NCBI GenBank assembly: GCA_030917125.1
Contig: JAUPVH010000028.1
Location: 1 to 21,900 of the forward strand
Length of the DNA stretch: 21,900 nt
Source: Patescibacteria group bacterium
GTDB lineage: Bacteria; Patescibacteriota; Saccharimonadia; CAILAD01; GCA-016700035
Direction: 5' to 3'
This document shows positions 7,201 through 12,902 of the stretch, in pieces (within the stretch, counting starts at the first letter, position 1; each line of letters opens with the position of its first letter). Below the pieces are notes generated by a model, which was not told the origin of the DNA, ran no database searches, and worked only from the letters and a program-made list of their open reading frames with translations. Both the position numbers and the translations under genes were made by a program.

Positions 7201-8787
7201 TTTTCAAGTGCAAATGTAGCAACTGTAAGCTTTACGGCTACAACTGCAGCCCCTGGTCCACCTCAGAATCTTGAGTTATCAGATGTTTCAATCCGAGCGG
7301 CAAACAATTGGAAGATTGCATTAAGTTGGAGTGCTTCACAGTTGCCGGGAGGAGGTATTGCAGGTTATAAAATTTACCGATCGACTAATAATGTTAACTT
7401 TACCGAAGTTGGTAGTACTTCTAATACTAACTTGAGTTTTATCGATTCGGGCCTTTCGCAAACAGATTATTACTATCACGTAAAGGCCTGTGATAGTGCG
7501 AATAGTTGTAGTGTGCCGAGTAGTTCGGAGACGATATATCCTGATGGCCGCTTCACGACACCAGCTCGACTTACGGATGACACGGATCAGCCTAAGATAA
7601 AGGATATTGGCACGCGAAAAGCGACAGTATACTGGTTTACCGACCGCGCGAGTGATTCTAAGATTGCCTATGGTACCGCTCCAGGTCAGTACTTTCCTGA
7701 AGAAGTCGGGAATTCGAATCAGCTGACAAATCATGTTGTAAATCTTACAAGTCTACAGCCTGGCACACGTTATTACTATGCGGCTCGGTGGACAGATGAG
7801 GATGGTAACACAGGTGTATCAGAAGAGCGATCATTTGTGACGCTCCCCGCACCGATTACTCGCGAGGTAAATGCGACGGGTATAACGGTCTCATCAGCAA
7901 ATATAAATTTTACAACTGAAAATGCCTCGAGAGCACTCATATACTACGGCACTACAGACGCATTCGGCGGCGTCAAGAGTATCAATACGGCAACAGTTGC
8001 CTCTGGCTATAGTGTTGCACTCCCAGATCTTCAGGATGGCCAAAAGTATTTCTACAAAATAACCACCGTAGATGCCGATGGATATGAATACCAGGGCGAT
8101 ATTTATAGCTTTACAACCCCAGCACGTCCACGCATTACTGATTTGCGCTTTGAGACTGTTGAGGGTGAGCCGAGTAGTACCCAGAAAATTGTTTGGACAA
8201 CCAATGTTCCTACTACCAGTGAAGTTGTATACGGACTGGTTGATGGTGCTCGAACCGAAGCAGTGAATTCAACGCTTCTCACTGAACATGAAATGATTGT
8301 TCGTGGACTTGAAGATAATGCAGACTATGAACTGATTGCTCGGTCTCGTGACGCGGCTGGTAATCTGGCTGTTTCAGATAGGCAATTCTTCCAGACAGCT
8401 GAAGATACTCGTTCGCCAAAGATTACTGAGTTTAAGGTAGAAACTGATATTCGCGGTACAGGCACTGAAGCTCGTGGCCAAATCATTGTGTCGTGGCGTA
8501 CCGATGAGCCAGCCACGAGTCAAGTGGCGTTTGCGAGTGGTCGCTCAAGTGAGCTGAGCAATCGTTCGTCGCAAGACACCCGACTAACGACTGAGCACGT
8601 AGTAGTTGTTTCTGATCTAACAACTTCGAGTATCTATCAGGTTCAAGCTGTATCGGCCGATAAGGCCGGCAACGACTCACTATCTGATACGCAGACTGCG
8701 ATTATTGGCCGCGGAACTGAGAACATCTTTAGTATTATCTTTAACGCATTACAGGCAATCTTTGGCTTTGGAGATACGAGCTTATGA
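4294..8787 (+). CDS. Exported giant DUF2341 / fibronectin type III repeat protein
   Basis: 1497 residues. A basic, probably cytoplasmic region of about 96 residues precedes one hydrophobic segment (about 97-120) ending in ALA-like ARA; this is either a signal peptide with an unusually long N-region or a membrane anchor. Residues about 177-270 match DUF2341 (QWQYRKSVWL ... DFSDVRF ... LRVYYGNANASS), and the next roughly 230 residues resemble the lectin-like beta-sandwich region that commonly follows it. Ig/FN3-like modules start near 619 and 745. FN3 domains follow at about 890-985 and 985-1093. Four related FN3 repeats fill 1094-1475, each with a W.T....S.V.YG-type core. The C-terminal 20 residues (from NIFSIIF) are hydrophobic. 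Closely spaced cysteine pairs recur in the ectodomain. Its role is probably surface attachment or sugar binding. It overlaps the ABC ATPase gene by ATGA, so it is translated as part of that operon. Confidence 0.88.
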   Translation: MGKPETKTSHKKLRKVDSIRPSKAGLSTATTGEVITYETRLAKVSGGVARAVPKVRVFVSAGLGTARRQAVRQVSNLRTQMPSINMPQVRVSHRVKSVVASTSLALMMVLMFFNLGIGNIARAFEDLNQSDWSGGVGASPVDQYSAGDNVVTTTPNRIELGVNQQNQWCNTALCDNQWQYRKSVWLPQYSVDLTGRSSVQLEFDLEYTAAMKSDFSDVRFVSANDSQDIPYVITSKTNGGSAHFIVKVPVVNGDSPEMLRVYYGNANASSVENKASTLDIWDEFDQGRSCPAGNPIGCTPNTAVVNMGELEINSDSYYPSNDYVLPRGIDRIFQIDIKPRDAFGCDYNNYVSYMSLGNGNWSQDPSGTVSMYTYGRGGGQGCYDAKSQHQLAYLQSYWLRDGQNYGGGGWLENDQILKHAAEDTEWLTIRTVMKAAGGYDVYTSTNGGASFRLVNENISSKETFLTDFKTWYISTQGSMPLRVKNIRGYSYVPNAQPVSVGVQEKLGGYTGYLDSVEYDLGQNGVYVGQITAETVGSGKISFRVVGSSTQGGTSQFGDARHCKIIENGGDAGESNCMEANSRYVKYLAIIQDDDGNKDFAVTNIRLQYGFDDQSPNAAGGINVRREGASGPLVTTGWINTSPYFGWSAASDNQGGSGVAGYCLYFGSDESADLATTQGILPVSSPLETNDRCQYAVSGTSLNMSQLDLQSQLSSDTVYYLKIRSIDKVGNLSGESVLTIGYDTERPRADTLVTGPNGTTNNPLVAINWITAPPAESRDDGGSGFAGLKYCVNNFTNPAAGCAFDGNDSYLDDPVFFGKSGNAQSLYDVADAIPFSDGGFMISQNALSGLTNEGINAVLVFAIDRAGNVEGIGQAVYTVTQQPPSVPRSLNVTPTSNNENQFSFSWTAPETKTGPDSDIDYCWSVNAPILADASNCNWTGKGITQLAQGAYATQQGVNTMYVIAKDQSQNFSSANVATVSFTATTAAPGPPQNLELSDVSIRAANNWKIALSWSASQLPGGGIAGYKIYRSTNNVNFTEVGSTSNTNLSFIDSGLSQTDYYYHVKACDSANSCSVPSSSETIYPDGRFTTPARLTDDTDQPKIKDIGTRKATVYWFTDRASDSKIAYGTAPGQYFPEEVGNSNQLTNHVVNLTSLQPGTRYYYAARWTDEDGNTGVSEERSFVTLPAPITREVNATGITVSSANINFTTENASRALIYYGTTDAFGGVKSINTATVASGYSVALPDLQDGQKYFYKITTVDADGYEYQGDIYSFTTPARPRITDLRFETVEGEPSSTQKIVWTTNVPTTSEVVYGLVDGARTEAVNSTLLTEHEMIVRGLEDNADYELIARSRDAAGNLAVSDRQFFQTAEDTRSPKITEFKVETDIRGTGTEARGQIIVSWRTDEPATSQVAFASGRSSELSNRSSQDTRLTTEHVVVVSDLTTSSIYQVQAVSADKAGNDSLSDTQTAIIGRGTENIFSIIFNALQAIFGFGDTSL

Positions 8788-9587
8788 GTCAGCCGCTCGT
8801 AGCATTTCGTAATGTTTCGCGTGATTTCCGCGCCGTAGATGGAACAGTGAGTGTGTTAAAAGACATTAATTTTGAAGTTGAGCCAGGCAGTTTTACGATT
8901 ATTTATGGTCCATCTGGAAGTGGTAAAACAACGATTCTTAATATGATTTTGGGGCTTTTGCCGCCGACAAAGGGCGATGTGGTTGTTGCCGGCCAAAGTT
9001 TATATGCCTTAAGCCAAGATGGTCGCGCTAAGTTTCGAGCGGCGCATTATGGTGTGGTGAGCCAGGTAAATAATTGGGTTTTAAGTATGAATGTTCAAGA
9101 AAATGTGGCCTTGCCGTTGTACCTTTCTGGCACTCCTCGCAATGAAGCGCTTAAGAAGGCAGCTGTCAGCATTGAGCGCGTAGGGTTGGCGAAATACATG
9201 CGGTATAACCCAGCGGTGCTGTCTGTTGGTCAGCAACAACGTATTTCTATGGCGCGCGCTACAGTAAAAACACCACAACTCTTGGTTGCTGATGAGCCGA
9301 CCGGTAACCTCGATACCACTAATGGCGACATGATTATGCAACTTATGACGAGCTTTAGGAATCACGAAAACACTACCGTAATACTTGTGACTCACAATCT
9401 TGATTATCTTTCAATGAGTAGCCACCGACTCTTCTTAAAAGACGGCGTGCTATCAGTTGATGAGGGTGGATATCAATCCCAAGAAGAGCGTCGACGTATG
9501 CTGATGACGAGCTTTTTGGAAGTGAATAAAGCCGCTGAGACTTCATCAAAAAAAGGTCCAGTAAAGAAGGGCGATAAGCGTGGTTAA
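8784..9587 (+). CDS. ABC transporter ATP-binding protein, MacB/LolD type
   Basis: 267 residues. It is the cytoplasmic ATPase that powers the membrane partner encoded next. Walker A is GPSGSGKT (residues 42-49), the Q-loop Gln is Q94, the signature motif is LSVGQ (146-150), Walker B is LLVADEP (166-172, catalytic Glu171), and the H-loop His is H204 in LVTHN. The signature normally reads LSGGQ; the middle Gly is Val here, while the rest (QQQRISMARA) is standard. Length and motif spacing fit the MacB/LolD/FtsE group, which drives mechanotransmission or export of lipids, peptides or lipoproteins. A C-terminal tail after about 230 is charged and Lys-rich. The start ATG overlaps the stop of the FN3 gene (ATGA, 8784-8787). 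The end overlaps the permease start. Confidence 0.93.
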   Translation: MSQPLVAFRNVSRDFRAVDGTVSVLKDINFEVEPGSFTIIYGPSGSGKTTILNMILGLLPPTKGDVVVAGQSLYALSQDGRAKFRAAHYGVVSQVNNWVLSMNVQENVALPLYLSGTPRNEALKKAAVSIERVGLAKYMRYNPAVLSVGQQQRISMARATVKTPQLLVADEPTGNLDTTNGDMIMQLMTSFRNHENTTVILVTHNLDYLSMSSHRLFLKDGVLSVDEGGYQSQEERRRMLMTSFLEVNKAAETSSKKGPVKKGDKRG

Positions 9588-10863
9588 GCAAAAACGCATG
9601 AACGATACGATGCCTGAAAAAGTGCTCGCGCCACGTGCGCCAAAGCGCCAGTATGCACAACAAGAAGGAGTAATTGCGACTTCTATTTTGGTGCGTATGG
9701 CGGCACAGAATCTCTTCTTTAAGAAGCTCCGCACCACACTCACGATTCTTGGAGTAGTGATTGGCATTGGCGCTGTGGTTTTCTTGCTTTCGTTTGGATA
9801 TGGCTTGCAGGATTTGGTGAGTCGCCAGGTGGTGGGATCGAAATCTGTAAAGAGCATTGATGTCACCAAGCCTCGCTCGGCAGCGATAAAATTTGACGGT
9901 GAAAATATTACCCGACTCAAGAATATCGGCTCTGTGGAGTCGGTGGCGCGCGTTTATACGGAGGCCGCTCAAGTGAAGTCCGGTGGCTCACAGGTGGATT
10001 CTGTGGTGTTTGGAGTGGATGCTGAATACTTGGATTTAAGTTCGGTACGGGTAGTGAGTGGAAAGAGCCTGATTGACGGCGGTGCGAGTAATGAAGCGCT
10101 CGTGAATACCTCACTTGCGAAGGCTGTAGGCTTGCCTGAGGGCGAGGATGCTCTTGGCAAGGTGATTGGCCTTAACTTTGATGTTGTTCAGGCGGATGGC
10201 GTGAAGAAGACTGTCCAAAAAGATGTCACGGTTATTGGTGTTGTTGAGGGGAGTGCGAATGCGGAAGTATTCGTGCGCAGCCAAGTGTTTATTGATAATG
10301 GTGTGCAGGATGCGAGCCAAGTTAAGATCCTCACCACCGATCGTTCTACTGTTGGGCAAGTGCGCAAGGAAATTGAAAGCATAGGCTTTTCAACCGCGTC
10401 ACCTATAGATACACTCGATCAAATATCGCAGGTGTTTGGACTCTTGCAGATGATCTTCTTAGGCTTTGGTGGCATCGGTATGGTGATTGCGATTCTTGGT
10501 ATGTTTAACACGCTGACCATCTCGCTCTTGGAGCGTACGCGTGAGATTGGCTTGTTGATTGAGTTTGGCGCACGCCAACGTGATATTAAGCGACTGTTTA
10601 TTATTGAGTCTCTCATGCTGTCGGTGCTGGGTGGTTTTATAGGACTGGTGAGTGCCTTTATGCTCGGTAAATTTGCTGATATTGCAATTAGTAGCTTTGC
10701 GCGCAGTCGCGGAGTGCAGGAGTCGGTGTCGGCTTTTATGGTGACACCACAGTTGGCGATTCTAACGCTCATACTGAGTGCGTTGTTTGGTCTTGTTGTT
10801 GTGTATTTCCCAGCGCGGCGGGCTTCGCGCATTGATCCCATTGATGCATTACGCTATGAATAG
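9580..10863 (+). CDS. ABC transporter permease, MacB/FtsX family
   Basis: 427 residues. The layout is typical of MacB-type permeases: a cytoplasmic N-terminus, TM1 at about 53-74, a large extracytoplasmic domain (about 76-285), then TM2 (288-314), TM3 (342-366) and TM4 (389-411). Family signatures are clear: LRTTLTILGVVIGIGAV at TM1, ERTREIGLLIEFGARQRDI after TM2, and PARRASRIDPIDALRYE at the C-terminus. I kept the GTG at 9580, which overlaps the ATPase stop by 8 nt; ATGs at 9598 and 9610 are alternatives that would only shorten the N-terminus. The partner is the preceding ATPase. No MacA-like adaptor is present; the FN3 protein sits where one might be expected. A strong terminator follows. 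Confidence 0.93.
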   Translation: MVKQKRMNDTMPEKVLAPRAPKRQYAQQEGVIATSILVRMAAQNLFFKKLRTTLTILGVVIGIGAVVFLLSFGYGLQDLVSRQVVGSKSVKSIDVTKPRSAAIKFDGENITRLKNIGSVESVARVYTEAAQVKSGGSQVDSVVFGVDAEYLDLSSVRVVSGKSLIDGGASNEALVNTSLAKAVGLPEGEDALGKVIGLNFDVVQADGVKKTVQKDVTVIGVVEGSANAEVFVRSQVFIDNGVQDASQVKILTTDRSTVGQVRKEIESIGFSTASPIDTLDQISQVFGLLQMIFLGFGGIGMVIAILGMFNTLTISLLERTREIGLLIEFGARQRDIKRLFIIESLMLSVLGGFIGLVSAFMLGKFADIAISSFARSRGVQESVSAFMVTPQLAILTLILSALFGLVVVYFPARRASRIDPIDALRYE

Positions 10864-10903
10864 TTTTTGAAGAATAAGTCGCACAATATTTAAAGTGCGT
10901 AAG

Positions 10904-10940
10904 CGCAGCCGTTTGTAACGAATCGGCTGCGTGTTTTTTT
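10904..10940 (+). terminator. Intrinsic terminator of the FN3-ABC operon
   Basis: Perfect 8-bp GC-rich stem CGCAGCCG (10904-10911) / CGGCTGCG (10924-10931) followed by TGTTTTTTT. It lies 40 nt after the permease stop. Confidence 0.88.
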
Positions 10941-11041
10941 GTGAGCTTTGGGCTCCTCAGTAAGTTGTTTTGTGAACGGGGCGAAGTTCGCATGAAGCCG
11001 TACGTGAAAGCGGAAAGTTACTTCCGTAATGAAAAAGAGTC

Positions 11042-11139
11042 AAAAAAGAAACCAGGTTAGGGTGGCTGTGGGGGCCGTCCTAACCTGGAGAAGTGTCTTG
11101 TGTGTTTGTTTTTGAGTAATATATGTGTGCAGCAGCACT
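11042..11139 (-). ncRNA. Candidate small RNA, about 98 nt, minus strand
   Basis: On the minus strand a near-consensus promoter (-35 TTGACA at 11170-11175, 18-nt spacer, -10 TATTAT at 11146-11151) predicts a start at about 11138-11139. The transcript would open with a small GTGC/GCAC hairpin (11127-11138), run through an A/C-rich stretch with almost no G (11089-11126), and end in a perfect 10-bp stem CCAGGTTAGG/CCTAACCTGG (11052-11061 with 11079-11088) and TTTCTTTTTT (11042-11051). The terminator loop is C-rich and contains a further GGC/GCC pairing. No open reading frame of useful length fits inside, and no minus-strand gene follows. Promoter and terminator are seen in the sequence; that the product is a functional RNA is inference. 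I know no family that matches it. Confidence 0.55.
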
Positions 11140-11145
11140 ACACCG

Positions 11146-11175
11146 ATAATACGGCTTTTACATAAGCTTTGTCAA
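11146..11175 (-). promoter_or_regulatory. Near-consensus promoter of the candidate small RNA
   Basis: TTGACA (11170-11175, minus strand) is a perfect -35; TATTAT (11146-11151) follows after 18 nt. It sits immediately downstream of the aldolase terminator in the minus-strand direction and has no other gene to serve. Confidence 0.65.
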
Positions 11176-11176
11176 C

Positions 11177-11206
11177 AAAAAAGTTGTGGATAACCACAAC
11201 TTTTTT
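11177..11206. terminator. Symmetric bidirectional terminator
   Basis: A6-GTTGTGG (11177-11189), loop ATAA, CCACAAC-T6 (11194-11206): a perfect 13-bp palindrome with A and T runs on both sides, so it can work in both directions. On the minus strand it begins 22 nt after the aldolase stop codon and is its terminator. Confidence 0.88.
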
Positions 11207-11227
11207 ACAAGAAGATGATTTTACAGG

Positions 11228-12271
11228 TTAGCTATCCTGGGAAGCGCTCACAAAGTTGTCGGTTGAGCCAGATTCATTAGCTTTAAACTTACCTTGGCGG
11301 GCTTCGGCACAAGCTTTAGTCAGCTCGAAATATATTTTTTGTGCGTTTGCGACATTTTCGGATTTTCCAGCCCAAGCTTTCATGGCCGGGTCTTGTACCG
11401 CACGTGAGAACGAAAAGGTGATTGGCCATGGTTGTTTGCCGCGCGACCCAATGGCCTGCAAATTGTCGCGGGCTTGTTCGGGGGTTTGGCCGCCAGAAAG
11501 AAACACCACACCACCCATAGTAGCGGGGATCGCTTCGTTTAAAACAACAAGGGTGTGTTCAGCCACTTCGTCGGGGCTTGAAGTTGCGCCAGACTGCTTG
11601 CCAGCTAGTACCATGCTGGTTTTGACAATGCAGCCAGAAAGATCGACCCGATAGGCTTTGAGCATCTGCACAAGGAGCTTCAAGATGCTCTCTGTGGCTT
11701 CATGGGCTTTTGAGAGGTCTTGAGGGCCGTCGTAAAGGACTTCTGGCTCCACAATAGGAACAATGCCTGCTGACTGACATAACGTGGCGTAGCGAGCCAT
11801 TGTGTGTAGATTAGCGTGCATTGAGCCTTGGGTCGGTGTAGCGTCGCTAATTGAAAACGCAGCTCGCCATTTCGCGAAGCGAGCACCAAGCTCGTAGTAT
11901 TCTCTAAGTCGCTCAGCCAGACCGTCAAGCCCTTCAGTAATCGTCTCGCCCGTGAAGTTATCGAGATCAACCAGGCCCTTATCTACCTTGATGCCCGGAA
12001 CAATGCCCTTGCTTTGGAGATATTGAGGGAATGGTGTGCCGTCATCGGTGGCCTGACGAATCGTTTCATCATAGAAGATTACGCCAGAGAGATACTCTTC
12101 GATTCCTGGTGCGGTCATCAGCATCTGGCGGTACTGTCGTCGAGTCTCGTCGGTGCAGGGAATACCGAGAGCATCAAAGCGTTTCTGGGCACTCTTACTG
12201 CTTTCATCAGCAGCGAGAAGGCCTTTATTTTCGGCAAGCAGTGCTTGAACGGTGTCTTGAAGTTGTCCCAT
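11228..12271 (-). CDS. Fructose-bisphosphate aldolase, class I
   Basis: 347 residues, the usual length for the animal/plant-like class I aldolase. It cleaves fructose 1,6-bisphosphate to dihydroxyacetone phosphate and glyceraldehyde 3-phosphate through a Schiff base, without metal. Visible motifs: KGLLAADES (16-24), GIKVDKG (93-99, Lys95), FAKWRA (132-137, Lys134), IVEPEVL (173-179), and IVKTSMVLAG with the Schiff-base Lys217. The normal C-terminal Tyr of the animal enzymes is absent; the tail ends SASQDS. The ATG at 12271 is supported by AAGGAAAAGGAA at 12277-12288 and a promoter close upstream. It is transcribed alone and ends at the symmetric terminator. Confidence 0.95.
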   Translation of the reverse strand: MGQLQDTVQALLAENKGLLAADESSKSAQKRFDALGIPCTDETRRQYRQMLMTAPGIEEYLSGVIFYDETIRQATDDGTPFPQYLQSKGIVPGIKVDKGLVDLDNFTGETITEGLDGLAERLREYYELGARFAKWRAAFSISDATPTQGSMHANLHTMARYATLCQSAGIVPIVEPEVLYDGPQDLSKAHEATESILKLLVQMLKAYRVDLSGCIVKTSMVLAGKQSGATSSPDEVAEHTLVVLNEAIPATMGGVVFLSGGQTPEQARDNLQAIGSRGKQPWPITFSFSRAVQDPAMKAWAGKSENVANAQKIYFELTKACAEARQGKFKANESGSTDNFVSASQDS

Positions 12272-12298
12272 ATAGATTCCTTTTCCTTAGTTGATACT

Positions 12299-12328
12299 AG
12301 TGTACCGAAGGTAGGGAGCCATGGTCAA
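12299..12328 (-). promoter_or_regulatory. Predicted promoter of the aldolase gene
   Basis: Minus strand: TTGACC (12323-12328), an 18-nt spacer, TACACT (12299-12304). The start would be near 12292, giving a leader of about 20 nt that still contains the Shine-Dalgarno. Confidence 0.6.
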
Positions 12329-12349
12329 ACTGTTTATGCTTACTTCGAG

Positions 12350-12392
12350 AAAATGTGGCACATTTTACATATAATGTATGCTAAAGCATACT
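12350..12392. repeat. Two inverted repeats between aldolase and smpB
   Basis: AAAATGTG/CACATTTT (12350-12366) and GTATGC TAAA GCATAC (12377-12392) lie between the end of smpB and the aldolase promoter. They may form a weak terminator for smpB on the minus strand, since the first ends in a T run, or an operator upstream of the aldolase promoter. The sequence does not decide between these. Confidence 0.4.
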
Positions 12393-12394
12393 AT

Positions 12395-12850
12395 TTATGT
12401 ATTTAAGCGACGCTTTACTTCGAGAGCTGCATCTATCTTCATCGTTTTCTTCCGTGAGGCTTCTCGCTTGTCATAATGTTTCTTACCTCGCCCCAAGCCA
12501 ATCTCCACTTTTATAAGTCCATGTTCAAGCCCAACGGCGATTGGGATCACTGCAAGCCCAGCACCGCGCTTTTCGGCCTCAAGGTGATCGATTTGCTTTC
12601 GGTGCAAGAGCAGTTTGCGTGAGCGGGTGGGGTCGTGCTCCTTCAGGTTGGCGGCATGGCTGTAGCGACGGATATGGGCATTCACCAGATAGGCCTCGTG
12701 ATTTTGGAAATGCACAAAGCTACCCTTCAGGCTAATCTGTCCGGCCCGAATGCTCTTTACTTCATGGCCCTGCAGTGAAATGCCAGCAGTGAAGCGTTCA
12801 ATAATTTCGTAGTCGTGGTAGGCTCGACGATTTTTAGCAATTATTTTCAT
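12395..12850 (-). CDS. smpB: SsrA-binding protein SmpB
   Basis: 151 residues, typical for SmpB, which binds tmRNA and brings it to stalled ribosomes for trans-translation. Conserved features: NRRAYHDYEI near the N-terminus, GHEVKSIRAGQISLKGSFV, YLVNAHI, HDPTRSRKLLLH, and the basic C-terminal tail starting at GRGKKHYDKREASRKK, which enters the decoding centre. I start it at the ATG at 12850 (MKIIAKNRR). An upstream in-frame GTG at 12874 is possible but would place the -10-like TATACT (12857-12862) inside the gene. With that -10, transcription would begin at or next to the A of the ATG, so the mRNA would be leaderless. It is divergent from argS. No tmRNA gene was recognised in the window. Confidence 0.95.
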   Translation of the reverse strand: MKIIAKNRRAYHDYEIIERFTAGISLQGHEVKSIRAGQISLKGSFVHFQNHEAYLVNAHIRRYSHAANLKEHDPTRSRKLLLHRKQIDHLEAEKRGAGLAVIPIAVGLEHGLIKVEIGLGRGKKHYDKREASRKKTMKIDAALEVKRRLNT

Positions 12851-12856
12851 AGCTCT

Positions 12857-12862
12857 AGTATA
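12857..12862 (-). promoter_or_regulatory. -10 box of smpB, predicted leaderless start
   Basis: TATACT on the minus strand, with its last base 6 nt before the ATG at 12850. No good -35 was found at 16-18 nt. No Shine-Dalgarno at usable spacing precedes the ATG. Confidence 0.5.
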
Positions 12863-12887
12863 CCTGGTTTGCACGTAATCTATCAGA

Positions 12888-12893
12888 TATAAT
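12888..12893 (+). promoter_or_regulatory. -10 box of argS, near-leaderless start
   Basis: Perfect TATAAT, with its end 9 nt before the argS ATG at 12903. Transcription would begin around 12900. An AAGGA at 12894-12898 could act as Shine-Dalgarno only if another, upstream promoter is used. Confidence 0.5.
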
Positions 12894-12902
12894 AAGGATG
12901 AT

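Noticed and set aside
7573..8720. DNA-level tandem repeat in the FN3 region
   Set aside because: The four FN3 modules are similar only as proteins; I see no long nucleotide repeats, so recent duplication is not supported.
11052..11088. Second terminator for the plus-strand ABC operon
   Set aside because: The perfect stem has its U tract only on the minus strand; the plus strand continues with mixed sequence.
12851..12874. Eight-residue N-terminal extension of SmpB from a GTG
   Set aside because: The TATACT box falls inside it, and SmpB proteins normally begin shortly before the NRRAYHDYEI segment.
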